Source of the DNA: Rhizopus arrhizus
Lineage: Eukaryota; Mucoromycota; Mucoromycetes; Mucorales; Rhizopodaceae
Length of the DNA: 64,000 nt
NCBI GenBank assembly: GCA_024220505.1
Contig: JAKZZE010000024.1
Span: 558,001-622,000, forward strand
Direction of reading: 5' to 3'
Position 1 is the stretch's first letter. Each line of letters opens with the position of its first letter. Positions 46,268 to 56,113 of the stretch are shown here, piece after piece. The notes beneath the pieces were generated by a model, which did no database searches, was not told the origin of the DNA, and saw only the letters and a program-made list of their open reading frames with translations. Made by a program: the position numbers and the translations under genes.

Positions 46268-47405
46268 ATGCCCAAAGAAGTGAAATCCCTCGTCACTATT
46301 TCTCAAGAAACAATAGCTAAATGCTTGGAATGTAATTTAGTGTTTAATTTGTGATCATTTCCAGAATTAACAAGCTTTCTCTGTAGTTATAACAGATGTA
46401 GGCTGTGTTCCATATAGCCTTCTCAAAGATTCCTTTAAACATGCAACACCACAACAACTTTATCGTATAGAAAAAATGAATCCTGTAAGAATCATGTTAC
46501 TTTATTATTTTATAGCTATTTATCTTTTTTCTAAAAAAAACCCCCCTCAATGAAACATTTTATTAAAGAACTAAACTGTATTTTTATTTCGTTACTTAGG
46601 AAATAATGGCTGAATCTGATGGTATGTTATTATATTTGCTCACATTTTCCGATATTTATTTCATTCATTAGAACTTTGGTTACCACACTGTCTCATGTTT
46701 AAAGACATAAGAGATGAATATGAGTATAACGGTTTGCATAAAGATCCAAAGCAATGGAGAGATACCTATTTGGTAGGATATCCAACTCATAGCAATGATT
46801 TGTTTTAATATTTTGTGTGTAGCGCAAATATCAAGAAAATGAAAGGAAAAGGCAACTTGTAAAAGAAAAAGTCAAGAGCCAATATAGTAAAATACAAACA
46901 GAGAAAGCAGCCCGATCCATCAAAGTACTACAAAGTGTTGTACCTACAAAAAAACGTACTTACGAAGCAGCAAGAAGATCAACAATGAGTAAACTATTTC
47001 AGCAGTCAAAGAGAGAGGCGGATAAAGTGTAAGTTTCAAATAAAAACAATGCGAACAACTGAAAATTAAATTTATGAATTTGTAGAGCATCTATTTATCA
47101 ATCAACAAAAAAGCCAAATACTTTCTCTCAAAATATACGAGCTCCATCACAATTCAATGAATCCTATCGACCTAAAATTATACCTGTTGTACCAACAATC
47201 CCACCAAGACCTGTTGTTGCTGCTCCACCTGCAACAAAAAAATTAAAAAAGCAGCAAGCTGTTGAGGATAAGACAAAACCGAGGACTGAACCCAAAAAGC
47301 CGGTTGCTATGGTCAATTTTAACATATTCAAGGAGGTAATAATGAAAAAATCAAAAGTATGCTGAAAGGTCTGATTTCTTTTATTCTCTTTTGTAGCTGT
47401 CGTGA
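46268..47405 (+). CDS. ELOA: Elongin-A (transcription elongation / E3 adaptor)
   Basis: Seven exons (46268-46331, 46387-46484, 46600-46621, 46672-46772, 46823-47028, 47086-47335, 47397-47405) total 750 nt, 249 residues. The Elongin_A domain fills the N-terminal half: SLVTISQETIAKCLEFITDV, GCVPYSLLKDSFKHATPQQL, YRIEKMNPEIM and DELWLPHCLMFKD. In fungi (yeast Ela1) it joins Elongin C and a cullin in a ligase acting on stalled RNA polymerase II; in animals it also stimulates elongation. The C-terminal half is basic and Pro-rich with a nuclear-signal-like KKLKKQQ. Exon 3 is 22 nt and the last exon 9 nt (Leu-Ser-stop). If the last intron is retained, eight other residues (VIMKKSKVC-like) end the protein. 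It converges on H2A.Z, 45 bases away. Confidence 0.88.
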
Positions 47406-47450
47406 CACTGTTATTATAATATTTATTATAAAATTAACAAAATTTTTTCT

Positions 47451-47958
47451 TTAAAGCTTCTTTCCGATCTTTGTGTTTCCAATAAGAGATTTGTGAATGT
47501 GAGGAAGAACACCACCACCAGCAATTGTGGCTTTAATAAGTGCATCAAGTTCTTCATCACCACGAATAGCCAATTGTAAATGTCTTGGTGTAATACGCTT
47601 TACTTTAAGATCCTTTGTGGCATTGCCTGCTAATTCAAGTACTTCGGCTGTAAGATATTCAAGAATAGCTGCTGTGTAGACTGCGGCTTTAGCTCCAACA
47701 CGTGAATGTTGTCCTTTTGATTTCAAATAACGGTGAATACGACCTACAGGGAACTTGTAACAAATGTTTAGTATATTCATATGGCTACAGAATATTTTAT
47801 ATATATTTTACTTGAAGACCAGAACGGGCAGACTGTGAGAGAGCAGGAACTCTGTTTTCTTTACGTTCACCTTTATTTGAAGTGTTATCCGATATGCTAT
47901 CAGCCTAAATTATTGTTCAATTCAAATATATCAGGATTTGATTTCTTGTGTTTACCAT
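47451..47958 (-). CDS. HTZ1: Histone H2A.Z variant with unusual N-terminal tail
   Basis: Three exons: 47958-47956 (only the ATG), 47904-47812 and 47753-47451, total 399 nt, 132 residues. The histone fold is clearly H2[56 protein letters not shown] and [18 protein letters not shown], where canonical H2A has VTIAQGGVLPNI. H2A.Z replaces H2A at promoter nucleosomes through the SWR1 complex. The tail is odd: [20 protein letters not shown], with few lysines instead of the Gly/Lys repeats normally acetylated. The exon 2 reading is supported by [11 protein letters not shown] aligning with the family's VSRSQRAGLQF. An alternative acceptor (47833) would give an even shorter tail starting MSARSGLQF. 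Confidence 0.88.
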
Positions 47959-48020
47959 ATTTTGTTATTACTTGTATACAAAAGAAAAAAAAAAAAAATA
48001 CAGTGACCGCAACGCCAATG

Positions 48021-48165
48021 GGCGGTTTTTGAAAGCGTTAGGCGGAAAAGCAATTTTGTATGGACGGCTTTTGCTTTATTAAATGGCGTGTTTGTGATTG
48101 TCAATAGGCGGTTTTTAATTTTTCAAAAGATGGTTTGTATGCTCCCAAAAGGCGGGGTTTTTTTA
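48021..48165 (+). repeat. Cluster of GGCGG(T)n short motifs
   Basis: In about 145 bases the pattern ggcgg followed by a T or A run occurs several times (48023, 48039, 48103, 48152) with a related ggacggctttt at 48061, in both g-rich contexts of the same strand. The spacing is irregular (16-50 bases). Such GC islands are rare in this AT-rich window. It may be a terminal sub-repeat of an old element, or a protein-binding cluster upstream of H2A.Z. Confidence 0.6.
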
Positions 48166-49130
48166 TTGTCTACTTTTTCTTGCATAATGGCTTATAGTAA
48201 ATAAATTTGCTGTATAGACTCACCATTTAAACACATCTCAATGTACTTACTGAGTGTTAAACAAAATGTTTTAAGGTAACGGGAGGGAAAAGCATTACAA
48301 GCTCTCAAATTCTAACGATCTTACGCTTAGCTACGGACTAAAATTATTCAAATTGAATTAAGTTTAGGAGAGTAGGGTAAAAAATAAACGATCCTACACT
48401 CTCTGTTTGCTACTATCCCATCTACTTCGTCAGTGGTATGATTAGGCACACTATCCACATGATCACCTTTCGTTTCTGGACACCTAGTTATCTTTCCAAA
48501 AATTTTTAGAAGAATGCATACAAAATATGGTACGACGAAGCTGTCTTTTGGGAAACTAAAGTCAGTCTATCGGGAAAAAATACAAACCGCTCATATATAT
48601 TTCCTCCTTTAATTGCTTGTAATAAAACACAAAGCACAAAACATAATACTCTCTACGCGCGAACGGAATTTCAGAAGGAAGTGACTTCTTTGGCTTAAAG
48701 CTCTCTCATTTGAAAAAGTGGTTAATGATAATTTAGGGTATCCAATGCGACAGTTGACTGTACATCCACCTACAGAATAAAATTGACAGATGAAGGTGAT
48801 GCAGCATATAATTTTTCTTTCAATTATTTCTGTGTATAATTGAAGCGATTACAGTCGTAGTTACATCTATACTAGTGTAATATGAAGAAACAATGGGTTA
48901 ACTCAAATAATAAAGTAGGATTGTAAAGTAACAGTGGATGCTTGAGCTTGTTAAATTCGGAAGCTGTTATAATGAACTAAAATTGTACACAGTTAAATAA
49001 CTCAGTCATATACTTGTATTATAGAATAGACAAGAGTTATGATTAGAAGTGATGAAGATGTTTTACTTAATTTAAGTTCAGATAATATATTTATAAGACA
49101 TACTAAGGGTGCCTCCTCTCATCTGATTTC

Positions 49131-49814
49131 CAGTTACGCCGAGATATCCATAATCGTATCATTAAGATAAATCAGCTTACCTGGCCTCATATATTGAATC
49201 AAAATCAACCATTTGGTGAAGTGGATGATTCAGCATTCATCGATACCTTCTGTTCGCAGCCTTAATGGACCAATTACAAACCTAAACCATTTCAGTTGTC
49301 TCTAATACGGCGATTTCTACCGTCATTGACAATGACACCAATACTAGCTTCTAAGCGATCACTTTTTTGAAAAATGCCTGTTTCGCCTGAAAGCCGATCT
49401 TTATGGTATCGTCTATTTCACCGTAAACTCTATAATAAATCACTTCTCTCAAAATTTTGTAACAGCTTGACCTCTTCACAACGTAAATTTTGTTCTGTTG
49501 ATATTGAGGACTTACAACGTCCCTTCATGCGCTGTTCTAAGAAATGGAGAGTATGGATAGATGCTTTCAATTTTTTTAGTCCACACCTCACTTTCACTCA
49601 AGACGATGTATGCTCAATCTTTTAGTCTTTTCAGCGGTTTTCTTTTGTTGACAATACTAATCTCTGGACTCTCAGCTGCTGTGTGCTTTCCATTATCTGG
49701 CGTGCCTATTGGAGATTTACTATTGACGACTATCTTTTTATTGATAAACAGCTGGTCATTCGTGCTATGTCGCAGTTTATCATCCTCAAAAAGGGCAGAA
49801 TCGACCTTGAATAG
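49131..49814 (+). mobile_element. Remnant of a LINE-type (non-LTR) retrotransposon, ORF2 3' end
   Basis: The translated segments SPESRSLWYRLFHRKLYNKSLL, then IEDLQRPFMRCSKKWRVWIDAFNFF (49374-49590) match the pattern seen after the reverse transcriptase domain of LINE polyproteins: R..W.R...K, then IED..H.F..C..K..VW. In another frame at 49690-49814 comes IIWRAYWRFTIDDYLFIDKQL, the usual very end of such proteins. Upstream, QLRRDIHNRIIKINQLTWPH (49131) is also in register, with stops and frame changes between. No reverse transcriptase core, poly(A) tail or target-site duplication was found, so it is an old 3' fragment. Confidence 0.7.
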
Positions 49815-50068
49815 CATGTTTAATCGCTTACACTCTATTTCTTCTGGTTCACAACGCTCTTAGATGTGTGATCCTTATTATATTTTATAAATTAAAATAA
49901 AAATAAAAAAATACGCGATTAGAAAATATGGAGTTTAAAGTGTATGAAAATTCTATTGGATAAGATTTACTTCTCATTATTTCTGATGATGATTTCATTT
50001 TAATTTTGGGTCCTTTTCTCTTGTATTTTTTTTCTCTATTTTTTTCCCTTTATTATATTATAGACAAT

Positions 50069-53000
50069 ATGGCGAAAGTAAAATTATATAAATGGACTTT
50101 ATACAATTAGTGCGTAAAATTCATTATTTTCGCTAGAAATTATTAGGAAAGAAAACTGGAGAAAAAATTAAAGCTAACCGTCCTGTAAGGGCAGACTGGA
50201 AAGAAGGTGTTAAGAAGAAGCAAGTTGGTGTTTCCGACATGACACTTCTTACAAAGATCACAAACGAAGCGATTAACGAGAACTTGCAAAAGAGATGGTC
50301 CAATGCTGAGATTTATGTAAGAAAGTTCTTTTACCCCCCTTTTTTTATCAACTTTTAACATCTTGCCAAGACCTATATTGGTCATGTACTGATTAGTGTT
50401 AATCCGTTTCGAGATTTGGGTATCTACACAGATGACATATTGAATAGCTATAAAGGAAAGAATCTGTTAGAAGTAAGCATACAAAAACTCGTGTTTGGAC
50501 CTGATTATTTACTATTTTTAGATGCCTCCTCATGTTTTCGCTATTGCTGAATCTGCCTATCACCATATGAATAGCTATAAAGAGAATCAATGTATTATCA
50601 TCAGGTAGCTTTACACATGTTTAAAATAGGAACTATGCTCATCTTTTTCTATTAGTGGTGAATCAGGAGCGGGAAAAACTGAAGCTGCCAAGAGAATCAT
50701 GCAGTATATCGCCGCTGTTTCTGGTGACGGTCAAAACTCCTCCATCAAGGAAATTAAAGAAATGGTTTTAGCTACAAATCCACTACTAGAAAGCTTTGGT
50801 TGCGCAAAAACACTTAGAAATGACAATTCAAGTCGACACGTAAATAATAAAATATGGGACATAAAAAAGAGATGATTGACAATTAGATTAGGGAAAGTAC
50901 TTGGAAATTCAATTCAACGCTCAAGGAGAGCCAGTTGGTGCCATTATTACAAATTATTTATTAGAAAAGGTATGCACACAGCATTATTACGCTACTTTTT
51001 TCTCTAAATCACAATAGAATCGTGTTGTGGGCCAAATAGACAATGAAAGAAATTTCCATATATTTTATCAATTAACAAAAGCAGCACCACCTGAATATCA
51101 GCAAACGTTTGGTTTACAAGGACCTGAAAGCTTTCTTTACACAAGCAGAAGTAACTGTTTAGATGTTCCTGGTATAAATGACATTCAAGATTTTGAAGCA
51201 ACTTTGGTAAAGCAAAATGTATTTCTTATTTTTTTTTGCAGAAACTTACGCATATTTTATTTAGACCGCTATGGGTATTATTGGCTTACAAAAGCACGAA
51301 CAAGACGAGATATTTAAAATATTGTCTGTCATTCTCTGGCTCGGTAACATTGTTTTTTCAGAAGACGAGAGTGGAAATGCTGCCATATCTGATATGGATG
51401 TTGCAAATTTTATCGCCTACTTGATGGAGGTGGATTGCGAGGCATTGGCAAAGGCATTAACAAGTCGTATTATGGAAACACAAAGAGGTGGCAAAAGAGG
51501 AAGTGTGTATGAAGTGCCCTTGAATGTTGTGCAGGCAACATCCGTTCGAGATGCACTTTCTAAAGCATTATATGAAAGGCTGTTTGAATGGATCGTTGAC
51601 CGCGTCAATATATCTCTTCAGGCAAGAAGTGCTCATCAGTACACAATTGGTGTACTTGATATTTATGGTTTTGAGATTTTTGAGGAAAATAGCTTTGAAC
51701 AGATGTGTATCAATTATGTCAACGAAAAATTGCAACAGATCTTTATTGAATTGACCTTGAAGGCTGAACAGGAAGAATATGTACGCGAACAAATTCAATG
51801 GACGCCAATCAAATTCTTTAACAATAAGATTGTATGTGATTTGATTGAAGAAAAGAGACCACCTGGTGTTTTTGCTGCTTTGAATGATGCCTGTGCAACT
51901 GCTCACGCGGATTCCAATGCAGCTGATAATTCATTTGTTCAACGACTTGGATTCTTATCTTCAAATCCACACTTTGAATCCAGAGGTTCCAAATTTTTGA
52001 TTCGTCATTATGCTGGTGACGTGCTATATAACATTGAAGGTATGACGGACAAAAACAAGGACTCTCTCTTGAAGGATCTCTTGAACTTGGCTACGGGATC
52101 TTCAAATCAGTTTATTTCAAACACATTATTCCCCGAGCGCATTGATCCTAATTCAAAGAAAAGACCACCTACAGCTGGTGATAAGATCAAAGTTTCATGC
52201 AATACGTTAGTCACAAAATTAATGCAATGTCACCCAAGTTATATTCGTACAATCAAATCAAACGATAACCGAAGTCCATCAGAATTTGACGATAAACGTG
52301 TTCTCCATCAAATTCAGTATCTTGGTTTATGTGAAAACATTCGTGTTAGAAGAGCCGGTTTCGCTTATAGAACTGTAAATAGGATGTTTTTATAATAAGA
52401 AAATATCTAACTTTTCTTTGTATTAGACATTCGAGAAATTTGTTGAACGTTTTTACTTGTTGTGTCCTAGTACAGGATATGCTGGTGAATATATATGGAA
52501 TAGGGATGCTAGAAGTGGCGCATTGGAAATTCTGAAGCATAACAATATTCCTGCTGATGAATGGCAAATGGGTACTACCAAAGTTTTTATTAGACATCCA
52601 GAAACTGTAAGTGATTGAAATTATAACAAAATCAAATGGCTCATGAAGTAATCTTGATAGATATTTGCACTTGAAAATCTACGTGACAAATACTGGCATA
52701 ACATGGCCACCCGTATTCAACGGGCCTGGAGGGCTTATCTGAGATATAGATTTGAATGTGCTAGAAAGATTCAACGCTTCTGGAGACAGAACAAGTACAA
52801 CATTGGGTATCTTCAAATGAGGGAATACGGTCACCAAATATTGGCTGGGCAGAAAGAAAGACGTCGATATTCTCTTGTGAGTATGAGACGATTTACTGGA
52901 GACTATCTTGATGTTGAATCGGGATCAGGATTAGCAACAATGATTAGAAATGCTATTAGCCTCAAAGGAGGTGAAACTGTTGTTTTTAGTATGAGAGGAA

Positions 53001-54496
53001 ATACACTTGTACCAAGAGCCATGAGATCAAGTGTACAAAGCCCTAGAACTTTCGTTCTTGTAAATATAAAAAATACAATGATTATATCATCCAAATATTC
53101 ACTATTTTGTGTATAGACAAATCAAAGTTTACATGTTGTTATGGCAACTAAGAACGGGAAAACGTTAACCATGGTTGATGAAAAGATCATCTCTTTAAAT
53201 GTTATCACGGGCATTAGCGTATCTACACTCCAAGATGATTGGGTTATCTTACATATTGATTCTTCGCCAGAAGGTGATACTATTCTTCAATGTACCTTTA
53301 AAACTGAATTATTGGCACATATCTGCCAGCAAACAGGAGGACGTGTCAAAGTAACTGTTATACCTCAAATTCCATACGCGAAAAAGGGAGGCAAAACTGT
53401 GACTATGAAGTTTGTAAAGGATGAAACTGCTAAAGGTGATGGTGTTTACAAGAGTCATGTTGTTAAAATTTGCTCTGGTGAGCCGCCTTCAAGTCGTAAG
53501 TCAACATAATACAAAAGAAATAAGATTTGGTATTAATTAAAATACAGAATCGGCTCCACCTTGTGCTCGCAAACAAAGAGCGTCAACCAAAAGAAATGCT
53601 CCTGCCCCCAAAAAAGCCAACAATATACCTCGTCCAGCTGTGAATCGCCTAGCACCAACCAATATTGCTGCTTCTCGCTCAGTGCCTGCACCACCACCTC
53701 CACCTACAGCTATCTCAACTCCTCCTCCTCCTCCCGCACCTCCTGCTGCACCTTCTTTACCACAATTTAAAGCCATTTATCCTTTCAAATCACAAGAACA
53801 AGGAGAAATTGCTTTTGAAAAAGGCGACATATTAGAAATTATTGAAAAAGATGAAAATGGTAAATGTTTCTTATGTTTTTGAAAGCAAAACTGTAAACTT
53901 ATCTATTAAAAATATTAGGTTGGTGGCTCGCTAGAAAAGATGGAATCGAAGGTTGGGTCCCTAACAATTATCTAGAGGAATACATTGCTCCCAAACCTGT
54001 TGCTTCACCACCACCACCTCCTCCCCCAGCAAGAAGAGCTGCACCTTCTCCACCTAAGATAGGCAATACCATCTCTCCACCTGTACCAGTTCCTACACCC
54101 ATTTCAGCTCCCGCTCCAGTTTCTGCTGTTAATGGTGTTCCTGCTTGGAAAGCCGAATTGGAAGCACGCAAAGCAAATGCTCCTGTACCTGCAGCCAGAA
54201 GAACGCCCCCTGCTCCAGGACCAAAGCCTATGGTGCCAGCTAAGCCAAATACAATGAGTAAACCAGTCATTCCATCTCGTCCAGGAAGTGCACCTACTCC
54301 TGCACCCCGTGCTCCACCACGTCCTGGAGCTCCAGGCGGTGCTCCTTCCAGTGCAGCTGCTAGTTTAGCTGATGCTGTAAGTTCATTTATCATTTGAACA
54401 AAACAAAAAATGCTAATTTTTTTTACATACAAGCTTCGTGCACGTAGGAATCAGGCAGCAGTTCATCATGACGATGACGATGATGATGAATGGTAG
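50069..54496 (+). CDS. MYO1: Class I myosin (Myo3/Myo5 type) with SH3 and acidic tail
   Basis: Actin motor of endocytic patches that also activates Arp2/3. Fourteen exons, boundaries 50069-50077, 50137-50316, 50371-50472, 50522-50604, 50656-50839, 50892-50969, 51018-51206, 51265-52374, 52427-52606, 52661-53059, 53117-53495, 53548-53859, 53919-54376, 54434-54496. They total 3726 nt, 1241 residues (yeast Myo5 1219). The P-loop GESGAGKT is at 126-133, the TEDS-rule Ser355 in [10 protein letters not shown] (PAK-type phosphorylation site), and the motor ends around FAYRTTFEKF. IQ-like motifs ([21 protein letters not shown]) and a TH1 lipid-binding tail follow. Then come a Pro-rich segment, an SH3 domain ([19 protein letters not shown], then [14 protein letters not shown]), more Pro-rich sequence, and an acidic end DDDDDDEW. 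The first exon is 9 nt. All motor motifs look intact. Confidence 0.96.
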
Positions 54497-54917
54497 ATAG
54501 CTTTTTTTTTATTTATTTAAACAGAAAAAATCTCTATCGACGTAGAACAGCTATCACCTTACTTTTTCAGTTTCTTTTTCTTTATGAACAGCTAACTTTG
54601 TAAAAAATTAAAATAAAATACAAATTCGCTGCTTATCGTATTTTGCATAATATTAAAGCTTTGCAAAGAACCTGGGATAGGTTTACAGCATAGGCAACGT
54701 AAATTTTTTCATTCCATGTTATTTGATATAAAAATATTTGTGTAATCATGATATTTAATTATCAATTAGAAAAGCATATTGCTACTATGTTAACATAGCA
54801 TTTGAGTAAAATGATAAAACAATTAAAACCGTTACATTTAAATCAAGCACAATTGTAAAATAAAAGGTTTTTTTTATAGACAAAAGATTAATACAAAATA
54901 ATGGATAATCTTTAAAT
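54497..54917. other. Convergent 3' region between myosin and RPL32
   Basis: 421 bases, AT-rich. aaaataaaa near 54608-54620 may serve as the myosin polyadenylation signal, and sequence near 54855-54865 (aaaataaaagg on the plus strand) belongs to the RPL32 3' side. No ORF. Confidence 0.55.
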
Positions 54918-55380
54918 TTACTCTTGAGATCTGAGACGAGCACCAGCGTTGATAACCTTGACATTAAGTTGAGCAGCACGTTCAAGGAGAGCAACACGCT
55001 TCTTGGAAGAGACGTTGTGAGCAATTTCAGCAGCGTAAGAACGGTTGTGCATCAACAACAAGTTGAGTTCACGAACGTTGGAAACAGTGAACTTACGGAA
55101 GCCGTTAGGCAAGAGATTACGGGTTTTCTTGGCAGAGCCGTAACCAATCTTGGGCATAGGAGCTTGTCCCTTAAAACGTCTACGCATGTTACAATCAATA
55201 CCCTTGGGCTTTCTCCAAGATTCCTATAAAACCATATAATCAGTACTCTGTCTTTGTCATTCGAATTCTATTTATTTTTGTTATACATACACCAACACGC
55301 ATAAAACGGTTAGATTGATGGCGCTTGAAGTGAGCAGTACGCTTCTTCACGATGGTATGCTTTACGGCAGGAGTAACCAT
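54918..55380 (-). CDS. RPL32: 60S ribosomal protein L32 (eL32)
   Basis: Two coding exons (55380-55291, 55223-54918) with a 67-nt intron give 132 codons, 131 residues, the standard length. The sequence carries [57 protein letters not shown] and [19 protein letters not shown], typical eL32. The splice donor was placed after Gly30 because this joins VG to ESWRKPKG in phase. The minus-strand sequence just upstream of the ATG (T/C-rich run ending cttag, then ctttagaaATG) looks like a 3' splice site, so a 5'UTR intron, common in ribosomal genes, is likely. The codon choice is more GC-rich than in neighbours, as expected for high expression. It is divergent from the complex I subunit gene. Confidence 0.97.
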
Positions 55381-55878
55381 TTCTAAAGCTAAGAAAAAAG
55401 AAAAAAACAATTTAGCACTCATTCACAGTTAAAAATCAGCATCTCTCCACAGTTAGAAATAAAATGTCAATTTTAACAGATTCTTTGAAGTTCTCCACTT
55501 CTAATTGTCTAATTTAATCTTACATCGTCCAAATACCGTTTTGCTGAAGTACCAATCATTGTCATTATATTCAACATGCCTTTCTTAACTGTGGATTGAT
55601 GGATGTTATGTTTTATGCTTTTTTTACCTTCTTAGGGTGATGCTGGAAGAGGAAGATCTTTTTGCACGTCAGCTTAATAGTCGTTTTGTTGGTTCTCTTT
55701 CCTTCCCGCTCTTTAGATTTATTCCGGATGAGTGACCGGACAGAACATTTTGACCTGAGCTCAAACCTACTGATGACGCATCTTCTTCTACCCCTTGAAT
55801 AAGTTAACTCCGACAAACGAGGTTTATTGCTTTTTTTTTGTTGCTGCTCCTTCAGTAAAAACTTACAATAATACAATA
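55381..55878. other. Divergent promoter region, RPL32 and NDUFB2-like gene
   Basis: 498 bases serving both genes. It is less AT-rich in the middle (55640-55800) than most spacers here. The 87-codon frame on the minus strand (55613-55876) is basic and low-complexity and is not supported. Probable 5'UTR intron of RPL32 near 55390-55410. Confidence 0.55.
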
Positions 55879-56113
55879 ATGGCTGGAGGATTAGGATTTC
55901 ACCCTCATTTACCTGGATTTACTCATCGCTTCGTTGGAAAGGCATTAGGCGCTACCATGTGGTTTTGGATGATGTACCGCGCCAAGGAAGACGGACCTGT
56001 ACTTTTGGTAATTATCCGAATTAATTAAAATTAAATTTTATTTAATTATTACATTATAGGGCTTAAGACATCCTTGGGATCACCATGGCGACCATCACGA
56101 CGAGCACCATTAA
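55879..56113 (+). CDS. Complex I accessory subunit, NDUFB2-like
   Basis: Two exons (55879-56007, 56060-56113) with a 52-nt intron encode 60 residues. The protein begins MAGGLGFHPHLPGF, has one short membrane segment with MWFWMMYRAKEDGP, and after the splice a His/Asp-rich end (GLRHPWDHHGDHHDEHH). The MAGG start, the WFW motif in the middle and the small size fit the NDUFB2/AGGG subunit of mitochondrial NADH dehydrogenase, a peripheral part of the membrane arm. The His-rich tail is typical of such small fungal subunits. Identification rests on short motifs. Confidence 0.75.

Larger units (their letters stand above)
47959..50068. other. Intergenic with LINE remnant
   Basis: Between the divergent H2A.Z and myosin genes. 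It holds GGCGG-rich short repeats (48021-48165), then AT-rich sequence without ORFs (48170-49130), then the retrotransposon fragment (49131-49814), then 250 bases of myosin promoter with a T/C-rich leader. No RNA gene was identified. Confidence 0.55.

Noticed and set aside
53537..54432. Ala/Gly-rich antisense ORFs over the myosin tail
   Set aside because: Mirror images of the Pro-rich codons; no start context or domain.
55613..55876. Basic minus-strand ORF between RPL32 and the complex I gene
   Set aside because: Low-complexity Lys/Arg content, lies in the divergent promoter and overlaps the NDUFB2-like leader.
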